DNA of 22,067 bases from Porphyromonadaceae bacterium UBA4702 (GTDB lineage: Bacteria; Bacteroidota; Bacteroidia; Bacteroidales; Muribaculaceae): assembly GCA_002404675.1 (NCBI GenBank), contig DHKE01000072.1, forward strand, positions 5,900 through 27,966, in the 5' to 3' direction. Shown in pieces: positions 8,664 through 15,908 of the stretch. A program made the translations under genes and the position numbers. The notes below the pieces were generated by a model, which worked only from the letters and a program-made list of their open reading frames with translations, was not told the origin of the DNA and ran no database searches. Positions within the stretch are counted from its first letter, which is position 1. Every line of letters starts with the position of its first letter.

Positions 8664-8854
8664 TCGCCCGTGCTTCGCGTTTTCCGCTGCATCTGGCTGG
8701 CAGCGCATTTTTTATACGGCGGTCGAAAACAAAAGCCGCCGCCGTGGTGTTATGCAATAAACAAATCGTTTCATGATGTTAGATTAGTTCGAAACAGTAT
8801 TATGTATTGCGGTGTGGCAGGTTGTGAAATCGGCCGCACCTTTGTTTTTTATTA

Positions 8855-8870
8855 CTCGGAGTACTCCGAG
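8855..8870. repeat. Perfect 16-bp palindrome
   Basis: CTCGGAGTACTCCGAG is fully self-complementary with no spacer. It lies just after the T-rich stretch TTTGTTTTTTATTA and 16 bp before the strong terminator-like hairpin. A zero-length loop suits a dimeric protein site or cruciform better than an RNA hairpin. Confidence 0.6.
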
Positions 8871-8886
8871 GTTCAGCTGTATAAGC

Positions 8887-8916
8887 GAGGGTGTGCCTGA
8901 TGTCAGGCACACCCTC
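8887..8916. terminator. Strong terminator-like hairpin after the M6 protease gene
   Basis: A perfect 14-bp stem starts GAGGGTGTGCCTGA (8887-8900) and closes at 8903-8916 around a 2-nt TG centre (4-nt loop if the last pairs open). It lies 34 nt past the protease stop at 8950. The minus side continues GCTTATAC, with few Ts; the plus side continues TCGTGTTTTG. It can therefore serve as a minus-strand terminator, or as one for plus-strand RNA made in the spacer. Confidence 0.65.
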
Positions 8917-8949
8917 TCGTGTTTTGTGAGCATGTATGTTGGCTCGTGA

Positions 8950-10815
8950 TTACTTCACGATGACCTTGCGGGCGCTGTTGCCGTCGGTCACGATGTAGAT
9001 GCCGGCTGCGGGCAGCTCGATGTTGCCGTTGCTCATGTTGGCTATGGTCACACCGGCGGGAGTGATGACGCGGACAGGAGCATTGGCCTCAACGCTGAGT
9101 GTGCGGCCGTCGATAGCGATGTTCATGCTGCCATCGCCGTTGATTTCGTCAACACCGCTTTCTGGCAGTTCGCAGATTGCGTCAAAGCTGACAGTGCCGT
9201 CAGTGTTGAGCGAGATGTTGTCGAGCTCGACTTTCATGCTGCGGCCCAGGCGTGTGGTGAACGCCGGTGTGGTGCTGCGTGTGAACGCGGTCACGTTGGC
9301 TGTGCCCGGGAAACAGTCGCCCGCTACTGAGTAGTTGCTCTTGATGTTGTCTGCCTCGATGAGGTCAACACGCTGGCGGGCTGCTGTGTTGTTGACGGTA
9401 TTGTTCTTCCATGCAGTCTGGTCGTAGTCGATGCGCCACACCAGCATACCCGAGTTGGGCAGGTATGTGTCGAAGCCTTCCTGCTTGCGCACCTCGATGA
9501 GGATGAACTCCTTGTCGTTGGTGCTCTGGACGAGGTAACCGTTGTTGGTGGTTATCGGCTCAAGGGTTTTCGGGAATGTGCCTGTACCCTCGAACTTGGC
9601 AGGTTCCATCCAGCCGAGTGCGTAACGCTCGAAGATTGAGTAGTTAGGCGGTGTGCAGCCGTTGTTGTTGTAGGGACCGTAGTCGAGCACAGACCATGCA
9701 CCCGGAGTGAAGGCGTTGTTGTAGACGGTGGAGTAGAGGTCTGGCAGACCCATTACGTGGCTGAATTCATGCACGAATGTGCCGATGCCGTCAGGCTTCT
9801 GCGTGGTGTTGTCTATTTCGTTGGAGCAAGCGTAACGGTCCAGCAGCACGTTGTCGAAATAGTACTTTGCGCCGGTGTTGGTCACGTTCCACGAGTGTGG
9901 CCACACGGTGTTGTTGCCGCCGCCGTCAGCCTCTCCCTTGCCGGCGTAGAATACATATACATTGTCGATATATCCGTCGCCGTCGTCGTCATACTGCGAG
10001 AAGTCAACGGTGGCGTCGAGCTGCTGGCAAGCCTCGATGACCATCTCCTCGGGGTGGTTGTCGTTGCCGTAGTAATCGTTGCCGCCGTAGTAGGAGCGGT
10101 TGTTCTTCAGCTTCACAGGACCGTACACGTCAAAGTCCGGCTGGAACTTGTTGTTCGAGTTCTGGCAGAAGTAGTCGCGTGCGCTGGCGTTGTTGCCGTT
10201 CTGGCTGAAACCGCTCTCGTTGAGCATACGGTAGTAGTAGTCCTGCGGGTCGCTCATCGAGAATGACACGTCTTGATATTCCACAAGGACGACGAGGGCT
10301 TTCTGCACCCCCTCCGAGGGGAAGTCGCTGAAGAGCAGGTTGATGCCCTGCGAGTTTATCTTGCCCTGGCGGTTTGACTTGGCGCGGCGGGCGTTCATTG
10401 TCGCGTTGCGCTGCTCGCGGCGGTCTGTGTCGATAGCCTCAACCTGTGCGGTCATGGCCTCCTTGTCGAGGTTGCGGAGGAATGTCTTGTCTGCGTCTGT
10501 GCGCTTGTCGGCAGCCACGGCGCGGCGTGATGAAGCGACGATTTCGCCGTTGGCGCCAACAGTCGCGTAGGTCATGAAGCCAGAGGCATCCTCCATGAGC
10601 AGGTAGCCGTCCTCAGAGAATGTGCGGTGGGCGTGTTCATCGCCCATCAGGCGCACTGGAAGCACGGTGCCGTCCGGCTGTTCCTGCATGACGATGCCGT
10701 GTTTTGCGGGCTTGGCGTTCGCAGGGAGTGTGGCCAACACGGCTGCTCCGAACAATGCTGCAATGCCAAATCCCTTCAGCATGGAATACTGACGAGTTGT
10801 CTTTGTTTTGTTCAT
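8950..10815 (-). CDS. Secreted M6-family metalloprotease with T9SS-like C-terminal tail
   Basis: The protein has 621 aa from the ATG at 10813-10815. A longer frame from 10866 only adds a charged segment ahead of the signal peptide (residues 1-34, ending in ANA). A calcium-binding-like DDDGDGYIDN stretch precedes the catalytic zinc motif HEFSHVMGLPD (H349, E350, H353, D359), which fits M6 immune-inhibitor-A-like peptidases. The last 40 or so residues (VRVITPAGVTI...GIYIVTDGNSARKVIVK) resemble type A sorting domains that send proteins through the type IX secretion system to the surface. The same tail pattern appears, damaged, in the C10 protease at the other end of the window. The gene stands alone, divergent from the HAD operon, and is followed by a strong hairpin. 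Natural substrate is unknown. Confidence 0.88.
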   Translation of the reverse strand: MNKTKTTRQYSMLKGFGIAALFGAAVLATLPANAKPAKHGIVMQEQPDGTVLPVRLMGDEHAHRTFSEDGYLLMEDASGFMTYATVGANGEIVASSRRAVAADKRTDADKTFLRNLDKEAMTAQVEAIDTDRREQRNATMNARRAKSNRQGKINSQGINLLFSDFPSEGVQKALVVLVEYQDVSFSMSDPQDYYYRMLNESGFSQNGNNASARDYFCQNSNNKFQPDFDVYGPVKLKNNRSYYGGNDYYGNDNHPEEMVIEACQQLDATVDFSQYDDDGDGYIDNVYVFYAGKGEADGGGNNTVWPHSWNVTNTGAKYYFDNVLLDRYACSNEIDNTTQKPDGIGTFVHEFSHVMGLPDLYSTVYNNAFTPGAWSVLDYGPYNNNGCTPPNYSIFERYALGWMEPAKFEGTGTFPKTLEPITTNNGYLVQSTNDKEFILIEVRKQEGFDTYLPNSGMLVWRIDYDQTAWKNNTVNNTAARQRVDLIEADNIKSNYSVAGDCFPGTANVTAFTRSTTPAFTTRLGRSMKVELDNISLNTDGTVSFDAICELPESGVDEINGDGSMNIAIDGRTLSVEANAPVRVITPAGVTIANMSNGNIELPAAGIYIVTDGNSARKVIVK

Positions 10816-11014
10816 TTTGATTCGAGTATATCGGTTATTGTATTCGTTCTTTTTCAGGCCGCCCATGTCCCCGATTGAAAAGAGTCAGGCAAAAGCGTCG
10901 GGGATGCGGCACGCCGTTGTGCTTTTGAAAATCAGCGCAATTTACGAATAAATCTCCGTGTAAAGAAAATTTGCCGCTGCGGATTTAGTTAAAAATGGCA
11001 AAGCAAGGCAATGT

Positions 11015-11032
11015 GCAAGCGCGGCCGCTTGC
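11015..11032. repeat. Small GC-rich hairpin upstream of the HAD promoter
   Basis: GCAAGCG (11015-11021) and CGCTTGC (11026-11032) pair around a 4-nt CGGC loop. No T-run follows, so it is not an intrinsic terminator. It lies about 65 bp upstream of the -33 box, where an operator could sit, but chance is possible in GC-rich DNA. Confidence 0.35.
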
Positions 11033-11096
11033 GCATGGCCTGCCGCGGTGACGTTTGCTTGCAAAATGCTCGCTGCGTAAATCTGCCCCTATTTGA

Positions 11097-11128
11097 TTTG
11101 CCTGTTTGCGGAATTATCGCTAATTTTG
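11097..11128 (+). promoter_or_regulatory. Bacteroidetes-type promoter of the HAD-gmd-fcl operon
   Basis: TTTG at 11097-11100 is followed by exactly 20 nt and then TAATTTTG at 11121-11128, a full match to the -33/-7 consensus. The ATG at 11137 is only 8 nt beyond the -7 box, so the transcript would have almost no 5' leader. The promoter decides the start codon: the upstream extension of the frame cannot be translated from this transcript. Confidence 0.8.
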
Positions 11129-11136
11129 TGTCTGTA

Positions 11137-11832
11137 ATGGCAAACTCGGTCAGCGACATATACTACCACGGCCCGGTGGTGGCACTCGACCTCGACGACA
11201 CGCTCTACAGCGAGCGCGAGCATGCTGTGGCAGCGTACCGCGCCGTGGCTGCTATGCCCGATATTGCCTCTCCCGCGCTTTCTCCAAGGGTCGTCCGGGT
11301 GATGGCCGCCGCGCTTGACCGGCGGGAAAATCCCTTTGACGCTCTCGTGAAGATGCTCGCTCGCGACTGCATAGCAACGCTCGCCGACACTGCGCAGCGC
11401 GTGCAGGTATACCGCAGTTGCCGCCCTCGTCGCCTTACACTGTATCCTGATGCCCGCAATCTTCTCGATGCATTACGAGGCAAGGGCGTGCGTTGCGCCA
11501 TAGTGACTGACGGCAGGAGCGCGACACAACGCGGCAAGATACGCGCTCTCGGCATCGAAGACCGCTTCCACCCCGGCGACATCCTCATTTCAGGCGAGAC
11601 CGGCCATGACAAGACCGAGCCGGACAATTTCACTGCCTTGGTACACCATTACCCCGAGGCATCGCGCTTTATATATATAGGTGACAACCTCGCAAAGGAT
11701 TTCGACATGCCGGCAATGCTCGGCTGGGACACGTACTGTCTGCGTAGCCGCCCCGGCAACATCCACCCGCAAGGGGAATGTTCCAATGCCGTAATGGTGG
11801 AAAGCCTTACCGATATACTAGATTGCATCTGA
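11137..11832 (+). CDS. HAD-superfamily hydrolase (phosphatase, YjjG/pyrimidine 5'-nucleotidase-like)
   Basis: This 231-aa cytosolic protein shows all four HAD motifs. Motif I is DLDDTLY (nucleophile D18, acid D20), preceded by hydrophobic VVAL. Motif II lies in AIVTDG, motif III is the lysine of HDKTEPDNF, and motif IV is [11 protein letters not shown]. An alpha-helical cap lies between motifs I and II, as in subclass I enzymes. These enzymes remove phosphate from small metabolites; the substrate cannot be read from the sequence. The start is set by the promoter that ends 8 nt upstream. The gene is first in a plus-strand operon with gmd (31-nt gap) and fcl, so a housekeeping or nucleotide-sugar-linked phosphatase role is possible, but this is inference. 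Confidence 0.85.
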   Translation: MANSVSDIYYHGPVVALDLDDTLYSEREHAVAAYRAVAAMPDIASPALSPRVVRVMAAALDRRENPFDALVKMLARDCIATLADTAQRVQVYRSCRPRRLTLYPDARNLLDALRGKGVRCAIVTDGRSATQRGKIRALGIEDRFHPGDILISGETGHDKTEPDNFTALVHHYPEASRFIYIGDNLAKDFDMPAMLGWDTYCLRSRPGNIHPQGECSNAVMVESLTDILDCI

Positions 11833-11863
11833 ACAAACACATCCCAAGATACACACACATACA

Positions 11864-12919
11864 ATGAAAACAGCTCTCATCACAGGCATCACCGGACAGG
11901 ACGGCTCGTTTCTCGCGGAATTGCTCCTTGACAAGGGGTATGAGGTACACGGCATAATACGCCGCAGCTCCTCATTCAACACCGGCCGCATCGAGCACCT
12001 CTACCTCGACGAGTGGGTGCGCGACATGCACCGCAAACGCCTCGTCAACCTCCACTACGGCGACATGACAGACTCCGCATCCCTCATACGCATCATAGCG
12101 GAGACCAAGCCCGATGAGATATACAACCTCGCCGCGCAGAGCCATGTCAAGGTCTCGTTTGACGTGCCCGAATACACCGCAGATGCAGATGCTGTAGGTA
12201 CGCTGCGCCTCCTCGAGGCAGTACGGATACTCGGCCGCGAGAAAGTCACACGCATCTACCAGGCCAGCACGAGCGAACTGTTCGGTAAGGTAGTCGAAGT
12301 GCCCCAGAGCGAAACTACGCCATTCTACCCGCGCAGCCCGTACGGCTGCGCCAAGCTGTATGCCTATTGGATCACCAAGAACTACCGCGAGAGCTACGGC
12401 ATGTTCACCGCCAACGGCATACTGTTCAACCACGAGAGCGAGCGCAGGGGCGAGACATTCGTGACACGCAAGATCACCCTCGCGGCGGCCCGCATCAAGG
12501 CCGGCCTTCAGGACAAGCTGTACCTCGGCAACCTCAACGCCAAGCGCGACTGGGGATATGCCCGCGACTATGTGGAATGCATGTGGCTCATACTGCAGCA
12601 GCCCGACCCCGATGACTATGTCATCGCTACCGGCGAATACCACTCCGTGCGCGAGTTCACCGCACTCGCATTCAAATATGCAGGCATCGACCTGCGCTGG
12701 CAAGGCGAAGGCATCGGCGAGAAAGGCATTGACACAGCGACCGGCAAGACGCTTGTCGAGGTTGACCCGAAATTCTTCCGCCCCGCAGAGGTCGATGAAC
12801 TGCTCGGCAATCCCGAGAAAGCCCGCACCCGGCTCGGCTGGAATCCTCGCTCCACCTCGTTTGAGGAGCTTGTACGTATAATGGTTGATTCAGACACACG
12901 CCTCGTGGCGGAAAAATAA
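11864..12919 (+). CDS. gmd: GDP-mannose 4,6-dehydratase
   Basis: This 351-aa short-chain dehydrogenase/reductase converts GDP-D-mannose to GDP-4-keto-6-deoxy-D-mannose, the first step to GDP-L-fucose. The NADP-binding [10 protein letters not shown] loop lies at residues 7-16. The catalytic part shows STSELFG (T136, E138) and YGCAK (Y160, K164). The [14 protein letters not shown] stretch and the C-terminal [12 protein letters not shown] segment are characteristic of Gmd. Length is normal for the family. It begins 31 nt after the HAD gene in an A/C-rich gap without Shine-Dalgarno, and fcl follows after 8 nt, giving the complete two-enzyme fucose branch. The product likely feeds capsule, O-antigen or protein fucosylation. 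Confidence 0.97.
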   Translation: MKTALITGITGQDGSFLAELLLDKGYEVHGIIRRSSSFNTGRIEHLYLDEWVRDMHRKRLVNLHYGDMTDSASLIRIIAETKPDEIYNLAAQSHVKVSFDVPEYTADADAVGTLRLLEAVRILGREKVTRIYQASTSELFGKVVEVPQSETTPFYPRSPYGCAKLYAYWITKNYRESYGMFTANGILFNHESERRGETFVTRKITLAAARIKAGLQDKLYLGNLNAKRDWGYARDYVECMWLILQQPDPDDYVIATGEYHSVREFTALAFKYAGIDLRWQGEGIGEKGIDTATGKTLVEVDPKFFRPAEVDELLGNPEKARTRLGWNPRSTSFEELVRIMVDSDTRLVAEK

Positions 12920-12927
12920 ATTGCAAG

Positions 12928-13995
12928 ATGGAAAAAGACTCCAGAATATATGTGGCAGGGCATCGCGGCCTCGTAGGCTCAGCCATAACACGCGCCCTGA
13001 AAGAGAAGGGGTATACCAATGTATTTGGCCGCACTCACAATGAACTTGACCTGCTCGACGGTCGCGCTGTGCATCGTTTCTTCCTGCGTGAACAGCCCGA
13101 ATATGTCGTGCTGGCGGCAGCGCACGTGGGAGGGATTATGGCCAACTCCAAGTACCGCGCCGACTTCATCTGGCAAAACCTCCAGATACAGCAGAATGTC
13201 ATCCGCGCCAGCTTCATGCACCGCGTCAAGAAACTTCTCTTCCTTGGCAGCACCTGCATCTACCCGCGCAACGCGCCGCAGCCCATTCCCGAGGACGCTC
13301 TGCTCACCTCGCCCCTCGAATACACCAACGAGCCGTATGCCATCGCCAAGATTGCAGGCCTGAAAATGTGCGAGAGCTACAACCTGCAGTACGGCACAAA
13401 CTACATCGCCGTCATGCCTACAAACCTCTACGGGCCGGGCGACAACTTCAATCCCGAGACTGCCCATGTCCTGCCGGCGATGATACGCAAGATGACACTC
13501 GCCAAGATGCTTCAGGAGGGAGACGTAAAAGGCATACGCCGAGACTTGGCTCACCATCCTATCGAGGGACTGACCAGCCGGTCTGACATGAAGTACATCG
13601 TCGACAAGTTCGAGGAATACGGCATCGGCACTAATCGCCTCACCCTTTGGGGCACCGGCACGCCGCTCCGCGAGTTCCTGTGGAGTCAGGACATGGCAGA
13701 CGCATGTGTGTACATGCTCGAAAACGTTGATTTCGCAGACCTGCGCGGCACTGGCCCTGAAGTGCGCAACTGCCACATCAACATCGGCTCTGGACGCGAA
13801 TACACCATAGCTCAGGTGGCTGCCATGGTGCGCGATGCTGTAGACTACAGAGGTGAAATCTGCTGGGACAAAACAAAGCCCGACGGTACGCCGCGCAAGC
13901 TCTGTGACGTGACCAAGGCGCACAGCCTCGGCTGGAGACACAAGGTCGAGCTCGAAGAGGGCATACCGATGCTCGTGAAATGGTACAACGGGTGA
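12928..13995 (+). CDS. fcl: GDP-L-fucose synthase (epimerase/reductase)
   Basis: The 355-aa enzyme performs the 3,5-epimerisation and NADPH reduction that turn the Gmd product into GDP-L-fucose. Visible signatures are the nucleotide-binding GHRGLVGSA (11-19), the catalytic GSTCIYP (S108, C110) and YAIAK (Y137, K141), and FNPETAHVLPAMIRK near the sugar-binding region. An insertion-like stretch rich in charged residues (about 190-215, DLAHHPIEG) makes it longer than the roughly 320-aa E. coli protein. This longer form is, to my knowledge, common in Bacteroidetes. Translation is probably coupled to gmd (8-nt gap). The symbol wcaG is also used. Confidence 0.96.
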   Translation: MEKDSRIYVAGHRGLVGSAITRALKEKGYTNVFGRTHNELDLLDGRAVHRFFLREQPEYVVLAAAHVGGIMANSKYRADFIWQNLQIQQNVIRASFMHRVKKLLFLGSTCIYPRNAPQPIPEDALLTSPLEYTNEPYAIAKIAGLKMCESYNLQYGTNYIAVMPTNLYGPGDNFNPETAHVLPAMIRKMTLAKMLQEGDVKGIRRDLAHHPIEGLTSRSDMKYIVDKFEEYGIGTNRLTLWGTGTPLREFLWSQDMADACVYMLENVDFADLRGTGPEVRNCHINIGSGREYTIAQVAAMVRDAVDYRGEICWDKTKPDGTPRKLCDVTKAHSLGWRHKVELEEGIPMLVKWYNG

Positions 13996-14009
13996 TTGAT
14001 AACACACCC
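13990..14009 (+). terminator. Short hairpin overlapping the fcl stop codon
   Basis: GGGTG (13990-13994) pairs with CACCC (14005-14009) around a 10-nt loop and includes the TGA of fcl. There is no U-run after it, so it is at best part of a weak termination or 3'-protection signal. Confidence 0.3.
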
Positions 14010-14031
14010 TAAATACGTTGACAAAAATGCC

Positions 14032-14075
14032 AATCCCCGAAAAAATGCCATCCTAAGTGCAATTTTTCGGGGATT
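14032..14075. terminator. Long inverted repeat between fcl and asparaginase (terminator-like)
   Basis: The 13-nt arms AATCCCCGAAAAA (14032-14044) and TTTTTCGGGGATT (14063-14075) pair perfectly. After one A/A mismatch, TGC and GCA extend the stem to a 10-nt loop. The A/T tracts are at the loop end and no T-run follows, so this is not a textbook terminator. It ends 2 bp before the asparaginase -33 box. It may end the fucose operon or affect the promoter. Confidence 0.5.
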
Positions 14076-14077
14076 AA

Positions 14078-14109
14078 TTTGCGAGTGTGCTTGCAATATG
14101 TTACCTTTG
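14078..14109 (+). promoter_or_regulatory. Bacteroidetes-type promoter of the asparaginase gene
   Basis: TTTG at 14078-14081, a 20-nt spacer and TACCTTTG at 14102-14109 give a perfect consensus. It lies inside the upstream-extended reading frame and so fixes the start at the ATG at 14131, with a leader of roughly 15 nt. Confidence 0.85.
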
Positions 14110-14130
14110 CGCCGTGAACAGATTATAGCC

Positions 14131-15186
14131 ATGCCTAACCCAGTAGACGTGAACACAAGAATCCTCATAATTTACACCGGAGGTACTATCGGAATGATAG
14201 AAAATCCGGACACACGCGCTTTGCAGCCATTCGATTTCAACCACCTCATCGACAATGTCCCCAAAATCAAGATGCTGGACTTTGAAATCGACAATATCCA
14301 GTTTGAGTACCCGCTCGACTCGTCGGCGATGAACCCCTCCCACTGGTGCAAGATAGCGCGGCACATTGAGCATAACTACAACGACTACGACGGATTTGTC
14401 ATACTCCACGGCACTGACACCATGGCATACACCGCCTCCGCGCTATCGTTCATGCTCCAAAACCTCGACAAACCGGTCATCATCACCGGCTCGCAGCTTC
14501 CAATCGGAGAAGTGCGCACCGACGGCGAGGAGAACCTCATCACCGCCCTCCAGGTGGCTGCCGCCAAGGACTGCCAAGGAAACCACGTGGTGCGCGAAGT
14601 CGCAATCCTGTTTGAAAACTACCTCTGGCGCGGAAACCGCAGCACGAAATACAGCGCGGACAACTTCAACGCCTTCAAGTCAAACAACTATCCCCAGCTC
14701 GCCAAAATCGGCCTCGGCATACAATATAACAAGGAGGCACTGTGGCGCAAGGAAGTATGCGGCCCGCTGAAAGTCCACTACGAGATGGACACCAACGTGT
14801 TCATACTCGACCTGTTCCCCGGCATCACCGAGACCACGGTGCGGCATCTGCTCGCCACACCCCATGTCAAAGGCATAGTGATGAAATCCTTCGGCGCGGG
14901 CAATGGTCCTACCGACAAGTGGTTCACAGACGCCATACGCGATGCGGTCAACAGCGGCATCGTAATAGTCAACATCACACAGTGCTCCAACGGATGCGTG
15001 CACCCCATGCGCTACCTGACAGGCTGGGAGCTGTCGCGAGCCGGCGTAGTGTGCGGACACGACATGACCACAGAGGCAGCAATCACCAAGCTGATGTACC
15101 TCTTCGGCAAAGGCCTCTCCAATGACGAGGTGCGCCGCTACCTCGAAATGTCGCTGCGCGGCGAGATGTCCCTCCCCGAAGAATAA
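14131..15186 (+). CDS. ansA: Type I L-asparaginase (cytoplasmic)
   Basis: This 351-aa enzyme hydrolyses L-asparagine to aspartate and ammonia. The first catalytic element is YTGGTIGM with nucleophile T19; the second is HGTDTMAYTASAL with T95-D96. The conserved lysine lies in IVMKSFGAGNGP and helps activate T95. No signal peptide is present from this start, which fits the cytoplasmic type I group. A frame open back to 13996 would add 45 residues without family resemblance, and the promoter lies within it, so the shorter start is chosen. The gene is monocistronic by layout: a long inverted repeat precedes it, and a different gene with its own signal peptide follows after 62 nt. Confidence 0.94.
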   Translation: MPNPVDVNTRILIIYTGGTIGMIENPDTRALQPFDFNHLIDNVPKIKMLDFEIDNIQFEYPLDSSAMNPSHWCKIARHIEHNYNDYDGFVILHGTDTMAYTASALSFMLQNLDKPVIITGSQLPIGEVRTDGEENLITALQVAAAKDCQGNHVVREVAILFENYLWRGNRSTKYSADNFNAFKSNNYPQLAKIGLGIQYNKEALWRKEVCGPLKVHYEMDTNVFILDLFPGITETTVRHLLATPHVKGIVMKSFGAGNGPTDKWFTDAIRDAVNSGIVIVNITQCSNGCVHPMRYLTGWELSRAGVVCGHDMTTEAAITKLMYLFGKGLSNDEVRRYLEMSLRGEMSLPEE

Positions 15187-15248
15187 CCCCTGTCAGCGGC
15201 GCAATTTTGTCGCATGATGTTGTCTTGTTAAAAACATACATTTGATTG

Positions 15249-15908
15249 ATGAAAAAGATATTGGGATGCGCGGCTATGGTCGCAGTGTCGCTGCTCGCGC
15301 CGCAGGGCGCGTCGGCACAGATTTATGAGATTACCAACCAGATACCCCAGCTGCTGCAGCCGGCTCTCTCCGGCTCTGCAAGCTACAAGGGCTTCGTCGA
15401 GGCTTCGTATGTGCAGGGCGTGGGCGACGACAAGATCAATTCCATCGAGCTGACGACTACGCAGGGCTTCAACTACAGCAACTGGTTCTTCATGGGTGTC
15501 GGCGCTGGCGCGAATGTGGCTTTCAGCCGCCATTGGGACGACGTGTTAGGGGGCTATCCGTCCAGAGAGACCTCAACATACGCGATAGTGCCGCTGTACA
15601 CTGATTTCCGCTTCAACATCGGTGGTACGTCTGCTCCTTCGTTCTTCGTCGATCTGCGCCTCGGCTGCGCGTTCCTCGTTGGCAGCGACGAAATGGAACT
15701 TGCCAACGGTCTTGTCACCAACAAGGAGTATTTCTACTTCCGACCGACCATAGGTCTTCGCATACCAGCCAGCTCAAAGTCGCCGAAACAGGCGTTCAAT
15801 ATCGGGTTGAGCTACCAGCTGCTCACCGCTCGGATGCAGATGTCCTATTATGACCGCAGCAACGTTGTCCTCAACGGGTTGGGCGCGGGCGTGTCATTTG
15901 AGTGGTGA
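15249..15908 (+). CDS. Small outer-membrane beta-barrel-like protein
   Basis: The protein has 219 aa from the ATG at 15249-15251; a TTG codon directly before it is not needed. Residues 1-23 form a signal peptide ending GASA, with QIYEI starting the mature protein. The rest alternates aromatic/hydrophobic and polar residues in strands (e.g. YSNWFFMGVGAGANVAF, YFYFRPTIGLRIP) and ends in FEW, an aromatic C-terminus typical of barrels folded by BamA. I estimate eight to ten strands. No specific function can be given. Its last 15 nt overlap the 3' end of the RNase Z gene on the opposite strand, so the two genes converge tail to tail with no room for a terminator. Confidence 0.75.
   Translation: MKKILGCAAMVAVSLLAPQGASAQIYEITNQIPQLLQPALSGSASYKGFVEASYVQGVGDDKINSIELTTTQGFNYSNWFFMGVGAGANVAFSRHWDDVLGGYPSRETSTYAIVPLYTDFRFNIGGTSAPSFFVDLRLGCAFLVGSDEMELANGLVTNKEYFYFRPTIGLRIPASSKSPKQAFNIGLSYQLLTARMQMSYYDRSNVVLNGLGAGVSFEW

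Larger units (their letters stand above)
8523..8949. other. 427-bp gene-free spacer rich in inverted repeats
   Basis: I see no convincing protein here. Short open frames on both strands lack family resemblance, and the minus-strand frame that extends the anti-sigma-like gene upstream ends at a TGA after about 25 codons. Contents: a possible plus-strand promoter (8633-8663); a hairpin CGGCGG...CCGCCG near 8716-8742; inverted GTTTC...GAAAC near 8769-8795; a perfect 16-bp palindrome at 8855-8870; and a strong hairpin at 8887-8916. The stretch separates the M6 protease (ending at 8950) from the anti-sigma-like gene. It must hold the latter's promoter, but I cannot point to a convincing -7 element on the minus strand. 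Confidence 0.6.
10816..11136. other. 321-bp divergent promoter region between M6 protease and HAD gene
   Basis: This spacer carries the HAD promoter (separate entry) and presumably the protease promoter. The best candidate for the latter is weak: TAAATTG on the minus strand (plus 10938-10944), which lacks one T of TAnnTTTG. A degenerate copy of the REP-like core (GCGGCACGCCG, about 10906-10916) and a GCAAGCG-CGGC-CGCTTGC hairpin (11015-11032) are also present. The frame that would extend the HAD protein upstream to 11011 contains the promoter and is not considered coding. Confidence 0.55.

Noticed and set aside
8500..8757. 85-aa minus-strand frame upstream of the anti-sigma-like gene, considered as a remnant sigma factor
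   Set aside because: No sigma region 2 or 4 motif could be recognised in this frame or the neighbouring ones; composition looks like translated non-coding DNA.
8837..8845. CACCTTTG as a plus-strand -7 box
   Set aside because: It lacks the TA and has no -33 TTTG at the proper spacing.
11972..12703. 243-aa open frame on the minus strand opposite gmd
   Set aside because: Same reason: the plus-strand Gmd is certain and the minus frame shows no motifs.
12979..14007. 342-aa open frame on the minus strand opposite fcl
   Set aside because: It is a shadow: fcl on the plus strand has all catalytic motifs. The minus frame gives a His/Val-rich sequence with no family resemblance, caused by GC-rich codon bias.
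13996..14130. 45-residue N-terminal extension of asparaginase
   Set aside because: It spans the long inverted repeat and a perfect consensus promoter, so it is untranslated upstream DNA.
15237..15244. TACATTTG as a promoter -7 box for the outer-membrane protein gene
   Set aside because: It lies only 4 nt before the ATG at 15249, which would put the transcription start at or inside the start codon, and there is no TTTG/TTG at the required 19-20 nt upstream distance.
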